This document shows, in pieces, positions 24,569 to 32,867 of a stretch of 44,238 nt of DNA; the stretch's first letter is position 1; each line of letters opens with the position of its first letter. Source of the stretch: Candidatus Gastranaerophilales bacterium (GTDB lineage Bacteria > Cyanobacteriota > Vampirovibrionia > Gastranaerophilales > Gastranaerophilaceae); assembly GCA_944323675.1 (NCBI GenBank), contig CALUTK010000009.1:1-44238 (forward strand). Direction: 5' to 3'. A program made the position numbers and the translations under genes. The notes beneath the pieces were generated by a model. The model searched no databases and was not told the DNA's origin. It saw only the letters and a list, made by a program, of their open reading frames with translations.

Positions 24569-25877
24569 CCTGACCTTCCTTTTTTATTAATCTTATCATG
24601 TGTGTGGGTTTATTTACAACTTTAATCTTTTCGCTAATACCGAGGCCGGCCGCCCAGAGGACTTCTTTACCTTTGCATAGTAGAGGAATTAAATCTTTTT
24701 CATGGTTCGGTATTTTCTTTTCATTAAGATATTTTTTTAGTTTCTGTGAGCCGTGCGCACCGAGTGGATATATTATATCGCCGTCTTTTCTGTTCCGCAG
24801 GGTGAAATTAATTTCTTCTAACTCTGCATACGCTCTCATCTCGCTGTCTTTCGGGAATTCCGTAAGATTTTCGTTTATTCTTTTTATAATAAATTCGTAA
24901 CCGCCAAAATCGTAGCGGCCCTCTGTCGTAATTTTAACCTCAATAGTGCCGCGTCCTGTTTTTCTTATAAATTCAAACTTTTCGCTGTTTACGAATATCC
25001 ATAAATCAGTTGTAATAGATTTTGTTTTGCCTGATTTTGAGGAGGCATTTTCTTTAATGAAATCTACTATTGATAGAATTTTCTCTCTGTCGTATTCCAG
25101 ATTATTTTTAATAAAAAAATCGTGAATCAGATAGTTTTGGAGGGGGGCACCGAGTTTTATAAAGTGTTCTGTTATGTTCGAGGTTTCTAACGAAATTTTT
25201 GCCATGTAATCATCGACAATCTCCATTGTTTCTTCCGCGTTTTGCGAAAGATTTTTAAAAGCACGAAGATAATTAGGATTAACTTCTGCAATGAGCGGCA
25301 TAAGTTTTTTCCTTATAAAATTTCTTTTATATTTTACATTGTCGTTAGAACTGTCGAAAATTCCTTTGAGATTATTTTGAGCGCAATATTTCTCAATCTC
25401 AACGCGCGGAATATCCAAAAGCGGGCGGTAAACAATTCCGCGTTTTTCTGAAATTGCCTGAAGCCCTGTCACCCCTGTTCCTTTTATAATTCTATATAAG
25501 ACAGTTTCCGCTAAATCATCAAGATTGTGAGCCGTAAATATTGCATCAGCCCTAAATTTTTCTGCACATCTTTTATAAAAATCATATCTTGCCTCTCTTG
25601 CGGCGGCTTCTGTATGCGGAACGTCTTTTGAGAGGGTTTCTGTATAAAATTCTATCCCGTTTGTTTGGCAGTAATCACGGCAAAATTCTTCATCACGCAG
25701 ACTTTCTTCCCCGCGCCAGTTGTGGTTCAGGTGGATTGCTGTAATTGAGGCGCCTAATTTATGCAGAATATCTAAAAGACACAGAGAATCATACCCGCCC
25801 GAAAATCCTGCTAATATTTTTTTATTTTCAAGCTCATATTTTTCCAAAAAACATTTTACGGTTTCTGTAATGTTCAT
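24558..25877 (-). CDS. tilS: tRNA(Ile)-lysidine synthase
   Basis: Converts C34 to lysidine in the CAU-anticodon tRNA-Ile, so that it reads AUA. ATP-pyrophosphatase motif FSGGYDS at about 25-31, then the TilS-specific THNLDDLAETVLYR region. The C-terminal domain (NRKDGDIIYPLGAHGSQKLK, AAGLGIS) is complete. 439 residues. It overlaps the preceding Clp-N gene by 4 bases (ATGA) and hpt by 11. Confidence 0.96.
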   Translation of the reverse strand: MNITETVKCFLEKYELENKKILAGFSGGYDSLCLLDILHKLGASITAIHLNHNWRGEESLRDEEFCRDYCQTNGIEFYTETLSKDVPHTEAAAREARYDFYKRCAEKFRADAIFTAHNLDDLAETVLYRIIKGTGVTGLQAISEKRGIVYRPLLDIPRVEIEKYCAQNNLKGIFDSSNDNVKYKRNFIRKKLMPLIAEVNPNYLRAFKNLSQNAEETMEIVDDYMAKISLETSNITEHFIKLGAPLQNYLIHDFFIKNNLEYDREKILSIVDFIKENASSKSGKTKSITTDLWIFVNSEKFEFIRKTGRGTIEVKITTEGRYDFGGYEFIIKRINENLTEFPKDSEMRAYAELEEINFTLRNRKDGDIIYPLGAHGSQKLKKYLNEKKIPNHEKDLIPLLCKGKEVLWAAGLGISEKIKVVNKPTHMIRLIKKEGQDEG

Positions 25878-27229
25878 TGCTGAAACTTTTTAATGCCTTC
25901 TTTTATTTCAACAGCATCAACGCCTAACTGCTCAAGTGCTTTCATTGCAACGCTTGTCGGTTCAGTTGTGAGCGCAAGCAGCATGTGCGATGATTCAATT
26001 CGGGATTTGTGTTCTTTTTTGGCAAATTCCCATGCCGCTTCCAGTACTCTTTTGGCTCTTTGAGTAAAGACAATCTCTCTGTCGTAGTATTCGTTGCCGA
26101 AGCCTATTAATGATTCCACAACTTTTCTTGCGTCCCGTATATTTATCTCAAGTTCCGCCAGAACCTGCGCGCCAACGCCTGTGGCTTCTCCTAAGATTCC
26201 TAAAAGAAACATTTCAGTCCCGACAACGTTGCGTCCGAGCCGGCGTGCTTCCTCTTTTGCAAGACGAAGTATGGTAAGTGTTTCCGGCATTTGTTTTTCA
26301 ATTGGTTTTATAATGCTGTGCGCCAGGTCATCATCCGAGATTTTCAATTCCTTAAAAATCTCATATGCAAGCCCCTTTTTGGTTTTAAGAACACCGAGGA
26401 CAATGTGTTCCGGCAGAACAACAGAGGAGCCTAATTCTTTAGCTGTTTGAAGCGCCATATTCATTGTTGTGAAGGCGTTCGGCGTAAAGATTATCTGTTT
26501 GCCTTCATATTCAGCCTGACGTGATTGAATATTTTCTAATTTTTCTTCAAAATTTTCCGCAGTAACCCCGTTTTGCGCAAGAATTTTTGAAAGTTCTGAG
26601 TCTTTATCTTCCAGAATTGAAGATATAATTTGTTCAGTTCCCAGAATTTCATAATTTGAGGCTGAAAGTTTCGCGACTGCACGCTCAAAAACTTTTGCTG
26701 ATTCTGCGCTGTCAAAGAGGTCGCCGGTGTTTTCATCCGGTAATTTATTCTCTTTATTCTCATCAATTTCCGGATGATAAAGCCGCTTTATCTTTTTCTG
26801 GACGAGTTTTTCCAGCAGGGATTTTGCCGTATAGACGTCAAACCCCATTTTTTCAAGAGTTTTTACGTTGTTTGAATGTTTATCCGTAATTACGGCAAGG
26901 AATAAATGTTCGTATAAAATAGAAGGATTACCTGATTTATTCGCTAAATCAAGTGTTCTTTTCAAAATATTTTTTACGTGATGGCTGAAATTAGCCTTGG
27001 CGTTATCGTGGATTTTTTCGGTAATTTCTACAGTTTTACTTATTTCTTCATAAAGATTTTCATAAGTAATATTATACATTTTGAAAATTTTTAGAGATAC
27101 GCCTCTGGCTTCCCTCACAAGCGCTAATAAAAGGTGCTCCGATAAAATGTATTCGGACTGCATTTCTTCAGCGATTTTCTGGGCTTCTGCCACTACATTT
27201 ATTGCTTTTTCCGTGAATTTTTCAAACAA
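25874..27229 (-). CDS. Clp-N-domain-only protein: six tandem Clp_N motifs, no ATPase
   Basis: 451 residues made of repeated Clp_N (PF02861-like) motifs at about 5-70, 82-145, 178-235, 248-310, 316-378 and 388-450, equal to three ClpC/ClpA N-domains. Repeated landmarks are SEHLLLALV, YEHLFLAVI, PEHIVLGVL, GTEMFLLGIL and SSHMLLALT. No Walker A or B and no ClpP loop are present. In ClpC these domains bind adaptors and substrates. A free array could act as adaptor, decoy or chaperone-like scaffold; that is inference. It lies 3 bases after a DUF1292 gene, in the same operon as a free ClpX-type zinc domain. Confidence 0.88.
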   Translation of the reverse strand: MFEKFTEKAINVVAEAQKIAEEMQSEYILSEHLLLALVREARGVSLKIFKMYNITYENLYEEISKTVEITEKIHDNAKANFSHHVKNILKRTLDLANKSGNPSILYEHLFLAVITDKHSNNVKTLEKMGFDVYTAKSLLEKLVQKKIKRLYHPEIDENKENKLPDENTGDLFDSAESAKVFERAVAKLSASNYEILGTEQIISSILEDKDSELSKILAQNGVTAENFEEKLENIQSRQAEYEGKQIIFTPNAFTTMNMALQTAKELGSSVVLPEHIVLGVLKTKKGLAYEIFKELKISDDDLAHSIIKPIEKQMPETLTILRLAKEEARRLGRNVVGTEMFLLGILGEATGVGAQVLAELEINIRDARKVVESLIGFGNEYYDREIVFTQRAKRVLEAAWEFAKKEHKSRIESSHMLLALTTEPTSVAMKALEQLGVDAVEIKEGIKKFQQ

Positions 27230-27232
27230 AAT

Positions 27233-27514
27233 CTATTCCTCATTTCCTGCTTCATCTTCAAGACTTTCAACATATGAGGCTACTTTTTCAAACTCAGCAT
27301 CATCGTCAATTGTCTCAAATATATAATCTTCACCGTCTTTTGTTAATCTCATAAGAACGATTTCATCTTCTTCACCGGCTTCAGCATCAGTCGGAAGAAG
27401 GAGAGCGTATTCCTGTTCGTCAACTTCTACGATGTCAAAAAGTTCAAATGTGATTACGTTTCCGTTTTCGTCTACGGTTTCGATTAATTGATCATTTTCT
27501 TTTTCTTTTGTCAT
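27233..27514 (-). CDS. DUF1292 family acidic protein
   Basis: 93 residues, strongly acidic. ENGNVITFELFDIVEVDEQEYALLLP and the EIVLMRL-DGEDYIFETI segments match the DUF1292 (YrzB-like) family, of unknown function, which is often next to ruvX in Firmicutes. It is 18 bases after ruvX and 3 before the Clp-N gene. AAAGAGG lies upstream. Confidence 0.88.
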   Translation of the reverse strand: MTKEKENDQLIETVDENGNVITFELFDIVEVDEQEYALLLPTDAEAGEEDEIVLMRLTKDGEDYIFETIDDDAEFEKVASYVESLEDEAGNEE

Positions 27515-27532
27515 TTTTGTCCTCTTTCTTGT

Positions 27533-27934
27533 TTATTTTCGTGCAAGGTACTGTTCCAGTATAATACAAGCACTTTCAATATCAACCAGTCCTTTGTTTT
27601 TTTTGAAGTCTATTTTTTTATTTCTTAAATTTTCTTCTGCAGTGTCTGATGTGAGTCGTTCATCTTCGTATATTATCTCATAATCTTTCAGAAGTTTGGA
27701 AAAATTTATGCAGTCATCTGCCTGAAACCCTTTTGTTCCGTCCATATTCAAGGGAACTCCGACTACTATTTTTTTTACGTTATTTTCTTTTGCAATTTTT
27801 AGAATTTGGGCGACTGCCTCTTTTTCGGGTTTTCTTGAAATACACGAATGTCCGTTTGCCAGCATTAAAAGATAATCGCTGAGTGCTATGCCTATCCGTT
27901 TTGTTCCTATATCAAGCGCCATAACTTTATACAT
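27533..27934 (-). CDS. ruvX: RuvX/YqgF family Holliday-junction resolvase
   Basis: 133 residues with an RNase H-like fold. ALDIGTKRIGIALSD (first acidic residue), IVVGVPLNMDGT, EDERLTS and the final DIESACIILEQYL are family signatures. The family is linked to pre-16S rRNA processing as well as to junction resolution. It overlaps the upstream gene by 8 bases. Confidence 0.95.
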   Translation of the reverse strand: MYKVMALDIGTKRIGIALSDYLLMLANGHSCISRKPEKEAVAQILKIAKENNVKKIVVGVPLNMDGTKGFQADDCINFSKLLKDYEIIYEDERLTSDTAEENLRNKKIDFKKNKGLVDIESACIILEQYLARK

Positions 27935-29504
27935 TCTGCACCCACTTGCTTTCGATTTTTTCTATTATCTCATCAAGTTCTTTTAATGTAAACCTGTCGT
28001 CATTTTCTTCAGTATTATATTTTAAAGTGACGTAATATTCATAAATACTTTTTCTTAAAATAGTTTTAAGGATTTCTGTGAATACTTTGTCATCATTGTA
28101 TATTGCAAGGATATTTGCAGCCTGAGCCTCTTTATTATCGAACATTTTCAGGTAAGCGCAGGTGAGTAGTCTTTTGCGCCATATATATTTTTCTTCATCA
28201 TAAAATATTTTATCAAGATTTTCGTCAATCATCTTATCAAAATCAACGGATTTTAAATCAGCTTTAACTGCAGAATTCATGCTTTCAAGAAATTCTTCAA
28301 ATTCGCTGCTGTAATGAGCGTCCAAAAACCAGTGGCTCATAACGTCAAACTGTTCAACAACAGCTTTTTGCGGCGGATATTTTGAGGTGAGAATTGTTTC
28401 TATACTATCGCTGCCGCATTCAATATCCGCAAGAAGATTTTTCCAGCAGATGTATTCATAAGGGATAACTCTGGATTTTTGTGCAGAAATTTTTTCAGCT
28501 TCAAGAAGGAGTTTTTTGACTGCTTCTGGCGGTATATTCAGGGATTCTTCATCTTTGTAAAATCGTTCAATAATCTTGTCGCATTCAAACTGCGAAATAT
28601 CGTTGAAGCCGAAGCAGTCGCGGATTCCGCTGTAATCGTTCGTTACGACTGCCGCAAACTGTACTCTCTTATTTTCATTTGTTCTTGAAAATATCAGCGC
28701 CTGATTCCCGTGCCCGTCGGGGTAGGTTACACAGCAGCGGTATGGTTTTGACTCTGATAAAAGATTTTTATAGAATTCTTTTGAATTATCCTCTCTTATG
28801 CCGCTTAATTTAAGGATTGAAATATTTTTTTTAATAAACGGTTTTAGAGTTTCATCAGCGTTTTCATACGCTGTATTTAAAGCATGGTAGGCGAGCTGTG
28901 ATTTAGAATTGCCGAGAATAGAAAGTGCTTCTTTACCTGTATCTGATGACGGATTGGAAAGAAATACCGGTATCAGAATATTAGCAAGCGCGTCTTTTTC
29001 ATAATCCTCAGCAAGCGATTTTATCAGGATAATTTTGTCTTTTTCGTTCACAGCGCTCAAAAAGTCCAGAAAATCAATCTGCACTTCTGGGTTTACTATT
29101 GCTTTATCAAGAAGCTGCTTTGTATCGGCATCAATAATATCGTCAGCGTTATCAATATAGCCTTCGTAATCCTCGTATTTCCAGTCGGTTTCCAGATCTC
29201 TTAAGAAATTAAGAACAATTATCTTTGCTTCTACTGTTGCAAAATTGTTTTTCAAAATTGCCCAGAGCTGATTTGTTAATTCTTCTTTATCTACATAGCG
29301 TTCGAGCAGAATTTTTACAATATTTTCACTGCCGGCTTTCATATTCAATAATTCTTTAAAAAGAATTTTCGCAATAATATTCTTATTGCTGTTATCAAGT
29401 GCTTCAAATTCCGCAGTCGAGTATTCTCCGTAATATTTTGAATATTTCGAGATAATTCTTAATATTTCAGCTTTAATTTCAAAAGGATTAAGCTCTTTAA
29501 CCAT
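27927..29504 (-). CDS. Helical repeat-like protein, unknown
   Basis: 525 residues, acidic, almost entirely helical. Segments such as LLDKAIVNPEVQIDFLDFL and ALSILGNSKSQLAYHALNTA look like HEAT/ARM-type helix pairs, but I cannot define repeats exactly. A middle part (PYRCCVTYPDGHGNQALIFS...) is a likely small beta domain. The ATG at 29504 shares its A with the TAA of the zinc-domain gene, so the two are translationally coupled. A longer frame upstream only shadows that gene. A role tied to the zinc domain is inferred from coupling. Confidence 0.8.
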   Translation of the reverse strand: MVKELNPFEIKAEILRIISKYSKYYGEYSTAEFEALDNSNKNIIAKILFKELLNMKAGSENIVKILLERYVDKEELTNQLWAILKNNFATVEAKIIVLNFLRDLETDWKYEDYEGYIDNADDIIDADTKQLLDKAIVNPEVQIDFLDFLSAVNEKDKIILIKSLAEDYEKDALANILIPVFLSNPSSDTGKEALSILGNSKSQLAYHALNTAYENADETLKPFIKKNISILKLSGIREDNSKEFYKNLLSESKPYRCCVTYPDGHGNQALIFSRTNENKRVQFAAVVTNDYSGIRDCFGFNDISQFECDKIIERFYKDEESLNIPPEAVKKLLLEAEKISAQKSRVIPYEYICWKNLLADIECGSDSIETILTSKYPPQKAVVEQFDVMSHWFLDAHYSSEFEEFLESMNSAVKADLKSVDFDKMIDENLDKIFYDEEKYIWRKRLLTCAYLKMFDNKEAQAANILAIYNDDKVFTEILKTILRKSIYEYYVTLKYNTEENDDRFTLKELDEIIEKIESKWVQNV

Positions 29505-29776
29505 TATCTTCTGGCTTTCCCCCAAAATGCATCCAGAATCTGCTGGGCTTCCGCAGACGGCATACGGTCGTTTAGGATAAGGTATTGAACCGCAATCATA
29601 GCGCATTCGGAACAAATATTAACACCCGGCCCCTGAACCATTTTTAAAACTTGTGTATTAGGTCTTTTACAAAAACTGCAATAAACGAGTTCCTGTTCAT
29701 CATTGGAATCTTCATGTTCTTCCTTATGATGTCCGCCCCGTTTTGCCCCTAACTTAACCACTTTATCTTCCGACAT
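29504..29776 (-). CDS. Stand-alone ClpX-type C4 zinc-binding domain protein
   Basis: 90 residues. After an acidic/His-rich N-terminus (GGHHKEEHEDSNDEQE) comes CSFCKRPNTQVLKMV...NICSEC: Cys33, 36, 55 and 58 in CX2C-X18-CX2C spacing, as in the N-terminal domain of ClpX. That domain dimerises and binds substrates and adaptors such as SspB. No AAA+ module follows; after about 30 more helical residues the protein ends. It is the first gene of the nine-gene operon, with AAAGGAG at an ideal distance. Probably a Clp-related adaptor, but the partner is unproven. Confidence 0.9.
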   Translation of the reverse strand: MSEDKVVKLGAKRGGHHKEEHEDSNDEQELVYCSFCKRPNTQVLKMVQGPGVNICSECAMIAVQYLILNDRMPSAEAQQILDAFWGKARR

Positions 29777-29827
29777 GTTTATTCTCCTTTATTAGACCTA
29801 TTACACTATAGAAAATCTCATACATTT

Positions 29828-29856
29828 ATTGTAACTTAAATCTGAAAATTTGCCAA
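29828..29856 (-). promoter_or_regulatory. Promoter of the clp-like/ruvX/tilS operon
   Basis: Minus-strand TTGGCA (29851-29856), 17 bp, TACAAT (29828-29833). The -35 overlaps that of the divergent lipoprotein promoter by five bases. Confidence 0.7.
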
Positions 29857-29878
29857 ATTTTTTTGGTTAATTTATAAT
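29850..29878 (+). promoter_or_regulatory. Promoter of the lipoprotein-lgt operon
   Basis: TTGCCA (29850-29855), 17 bp, TATAAT (29873-29878). Back to back with the minus-strand promoter through the palindrome TTTGCCAAA, so RNA polymerase can occupy only one direction at a time. Confidence 0.7.
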
Positions 29879-29955
29879 ATCTTCAAATATAATTATTATT
29901 GTTCCCCGCGAGGCGGGTTTTGTTATAAAAGTAAAAGAAGAGGGATGAGTTAAAA

Positions 29956-30561
29956 ATGAAAAAAGCACTTTTATTAGTCAGTATTCTTTTTATTTCGGTT
30001 GTGACTACCGCTTGTATTAATAACCTTGCGGTGCAGGAGTTGAATAATAAAGCCGCTGCCTTTATGGAGGAGGGCAATTATACTGAAGCTATTGAACGCT
30101 TAAAATCCAGTATTGATTTGGATTCTTCTTTATATGAATCCCATTATAATCTTGCAATTGCCTATACAAAGGCTGAAGATTACCAGCATGCTATTTCTTC
30201 ATATGAAAAAACAATTGAATTAAATCCTGCCTTTGCCGATGCTTATTACGGTGTTGCTGTTGTTCAGGAGGATTTGATAGCTGATTTAAATTCAGGTCTG
30301 CTGAGAGTTAATGACGACGGCAATATTGAAAAGATTAATCAAAATGATACACTTGATGAAGATTTAGATAAAGCGTTTGTTGTGTCAGATAAGACAAAAA
30401 GCTTTATTAATGAGTTGACTGACGCAGCTATCAGTAATTATGAAACTTATCTTGAAAAAAATCCTTCTGCTGCTGATGCTGATGATATAAATTCTCATAT
30501 AAAAGATTTAAAATTAAGATTGAATCCGCAGACTCAGCCGGCGGCTATTGCTCAGGAGTAG
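29956..30561 (+). CDS. TPR-containing lipoprotein
   Basis: 201 residues. A lipoprotein signal peptide ends in VVTTAC (Cys20). Two clear TPR units follow (NKAAAFMEEGNYTEAIERLKS; YNLAIAYTKAEDYQHAISSY with ELNPAFADAYYG), then an acidic insert and a third TPR-like helix pair near the C-terminus. It is likely tethered to a membrane as an interaction scaffold. It lies 3 bases upstream of lgt, the enzyme that lipidates such proteins. GAGGGAT is the ribosome site. Confidence 0.88.
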   Translation: MKKALLLVSILFISVVTTACINNLAVQELNNKAAAFMEEGNYTEAIERLKSSIDLDSSLYESHYNLAIAYTKAEDYQHAISSYEKTIELNPAFADAYYGVAVVQEDLIADLNSGLLRVNDDGNIEKINQNDTLDEDLDKAFVVSDKTKSFINELTDAAISNYETYLEKNPSAADADDINSHIKDLKLRLNPQTQPAAIAQE

Positions 30562-30564
30562 GAT

Positions 30565-31359
30565 ATGTTTAAATCTCCGGGAGATGTTTTGTTTAGTATA
30601 TGCGGTTTTCCGATTTATAATTACGGGCTTACTATGGCGCTGGCATGTATTATTGGCGTCAGCGCAGCATATCTTTTGTTTAAAAAGTTTAATCCGGATA
30701 AAAACTACTCCGCACTCTGGGATATTTCCGCATATGTTATTGTTGCGGGGATTTTGGGTGCACGGTTGTATTATTGCCTTTTGAACCCTGTATATTATTC
30801 GCAGAATCCTTTAGAAATATTGAATTTTAGAGAGGGCGGATTATCCATCCATGGCGGACTTATTGCCGGTATAATTACGCTTATCCTTCTTTCAAAGAAA
30901 CATAAGCTTCCGGTATGGAATGTCCTTGACAGCTTTGCCTGCGGCGCTGCACTAGGGCAGTCGATAGGCAGATGGGGAAATTTCTTTAATTCAGAAGCCT
31001 ACGGTTTCCCGACCCAGCTTCCGTGGAAACTCTATATCCCGCCGTCTCACAGACTGCCGGAATTCGTTCACTTTGATTACTACCATCCGGCCTTTCTATA
31101 TGAAAGCCTTCTGGATTTATGTATTTTTGTTGTCTTGTATTTTGTACTTAAGAAATATGCAGTTTTAAAGCCGGGAGTAACTCTGTTTAGTTATTTGATA
31201 CTATATTCATGTGTCAGGCTGTTTGTCGAACACTTCAGAGTCGATAGCGCACTTGATATCTGGATTTTCCCGATTGCACAGATTGTATCGCTTGTCTTGA
31301 TAGTTCTCGGAATTGCAGGAATTATATGGCTGAATAAACGTTACTCGTCTGCTTCTTAA
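30565..31359 (+). CDS. lgt: Prolipoprotein diacylglyceryl transferase
   Basis: Integral membrane enzyme that attaches diacylglycerol to lipobox cysteines. 264 residues with about seven membrane helices. Signatures are GGLSIHGGLIAG and GRWGNFFNSEAYG, with the catalytic-region His and Arg and the C-terminal RLFVEHFR. CAGGAG precedes the ATG, overlapping the end of the lipoprotein gene. No terminator is visible before MITE copy C. Confidence 0.97.
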   Translation: MFKSPGDVLFSICGFPIYNYGLTMALACIIGVSAAYLLFKKFNPDKNYSALWDISAYVIVAGILGARLYYCLLNPVYYSQNPLEILNFREGGLSIHGGLIAGIITLILLSKKHKLPVWNVLDSFACGAALGQSIGRWGNFFNSEAYGFPTQLPWKLYIPPSHRLPEFVHFDYYHPAFLYESLLDLCIFVVLYFVLKKYAVLKPGVTLFSYLILYSCVRLFVEHFRVDSALDIWIFPIAQIVSLVLIVLGIAGIIWLNKRYSSAS

Positions 31360-31406
31360 CTATTGATGTTTCAGTATCTCTACAATTACTATTTTTATCT
31401 GAAATC

Positions 31407-31569
31407 GGGACTTATATCGCAATTTACACTAAAAGACGCAGAAATGTCACCCCTGAAATAAATTCATGGCAGGCTCTGAACTTGTTTCAGGGTCTAAAAG
31501 CATAGAGATGCTGAAATAAATTCAGCATGACACTTTTGTGCATCTGGTGTAAACTGCGATATAAGTCCC
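31407..31569. mobile_element. MITE copy C (163 bp)
   Basis: Ends: GGGACTTATATCGCAATTTA at the left, and the reverse complement of GGGACTTATATCGCAGTTTA at the right. Flanks CTGAAATC (31399-31406) and CTGAAATT (31570-31577) match at 7 of 8 bases. Inverted relative to copy A, its two outer segments are about 92-95% identical to A. No ORF. Confidence 0.9.
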
Positions 31570-31581
31570 CTGAAATTTGCA

Positions 31582-31610
31582 TTGATTTTTAGAAGTCTTT
31601 ATTAAATAAT
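31582..31610 (+). promoter_or_regulatory. Promoter of the MFS gene, predicted leaderless
   Basis: TTGATT (31582-31587), 17 bp, AATAAT (31605-31610). The predicted start is at the ATG (31617). It lies immediately beyond MITE copy C. Confidence 0.4.
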
Positions 31611-31616
31611 CAGTAT

Positions 31617-32792
31617 ATGGAAAATATACAGGAAAAGAAACCCCTTATATGGCTTTCAAGTGCCCATTTTATTAACGATATCTATACAGGCATGCTGAAT
31701 CCTATTATGCCTTTTATTGCACTTAAACTGGGTATTTCAATGGCGATTGCGACGATTATTGTAAGCTTATCGCATATTTTTGCTTCGCTCTTGCAGCCAA
31801 TATTCGGATTTTTTGCGGATAATATCAGAAAAAGAGCTTTTATTTTCTGGGGACTCCTTGCCACTTCAACATTTATTTCGCTCGCGCCGAGTGCTAATAA
31901 TGTTTTCATCTTACTTATATTTATAATTGCGGGAAGTCTGGGGTCAAGCTTTTTCCATCCGCAGGCGCTTGGATTTACTGTAAGGTTTTGCACAAAAGAT
32001 GTTATTAAATGTATGGGAATATTTATTGGCCTTGGAACTTTAGGCTATTCAACAGGCCCAATTCTTTCAGCGGCTGTCGCGCAGTTTATAGGACTTCATT
32101 CAATGCCTTATCTCGCACTTCCGGGGATTTTTGTCGCAAGCCTCATGTTTCTTTTTGTTCCGAAAATTTCTTCTTCAAATGATGTTAAAACTCATAATGA
32201 TTTCTTTAATACATTTAAAGAAATATTCTCCAATCGCAGATTAAATCTTTTAAACATAATTGCAATTCTAAAAACACTTGTTACAACATCAACCTCAATT
32301 CTTCTGCCGTTTCTGTGGCGGAATATGGGTTATAAACCTTTCAAAATCGGTGTTGCCTTGTTTGCATTCAGTTTTCTTGCAGGAATCGGGTCATTTGTAA
32401 GCAGAAGTGTCGAGAAAAAGTTTGGTGCAAGGGCGGTTCTTGCATTTTCTATGATTTCGACGTTTCCTTTAATGATTTTGTTTGCGGTGACGTATCAAAG
32501 ATTTTCGATTGCCGCATTTGCGGTATTTGTTCTTATGGGGTTCTGTACCGGCATGGCTATGCCTGTAACTATGGTTATGGCGCAAAGCACTCTCCCGCAG
32601 TATAAAAGTATTATCGGCGGCTTTATAAACGGATTTTCCTGGGGTGTTGTTGCAATCGCGCTTTCAATTATAGGTTTTGTGGCACAGGCTAAAGGTATTG
32701 TTCCTGTTTTAATCGTTATAACTCTCATTCCCGCACTTGCGTCATTCCCTGTTCTTGAAAAATTATTTAAGAAAAATTGTAATGTTTCTTAA
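31617..32792 (+). CDS. Major facilitator superfamily transporter (Fsr-like)
   Basis: 391 residues with about 12 membrane helices. The N-terminal SSAHFINDIYTGMLNPIMPF and LQPIFGFFADNIRKR (the loop 2-3 motif) match the fosmidomycin-resistance (Fsr) branch of MFS efflux pumps. The substrate cannot be read from sequence. No ribosome site precedes the ATG, and a promoter ends 6 bases upstream. The upstream neighbour lgt is separated from it by a MITE, so they are probably separate units. Confidence 0.9.
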   Translation: MENIQEKKPLIWLSSAHFINDIYTGMLNPIMPFIALKLGISMAIATIIVSLSHIFASLLQPIFGFFADNIRKRAFIFWGLLATSTFISLAPSANNVFILLIFIIAGSLGSSFFHPQALGFTVRFCTKDVIKCMGIFIGLGTLGYSTGPILSAAVAQFIGLHSMPYLALPGIFVASLMFLFVPKISSSNDVKTHNDFFNTFKEIFSNRRLNLLNIIAILKTLVTTSTSILLPFLWRNMGYKPFKIGVALFAFSFLAGIGSFVSRSVEKKFGARAVLAFSMISTFPLMILFAVTYQRFSIAAFAVFVLMGFCTGMAMPVTMVMAQSTLPQYKSIIGGFINGFSWGVVAIALSIIGFVAQAKGIVPVLIVITLIPALASFPVLEKLFKKNCNVS

Positions 32793-32867
32793 TATTAGGG
32801 CATTAATGCGCAATATCTTTTTATCAGCTTCTTTAATCTAAGCAGGTAAAAATAGAAAGGTTTTCGT

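Noticed and set aside
29505-29615. N-terminal extension of the 525-residue helical protein (MFRMRYDCGS...)
   Set aside because: It lies entirely inside the zinc-domain gene in another frame. The ATG at 29504 overlapping the TAA is the natural coupled start.
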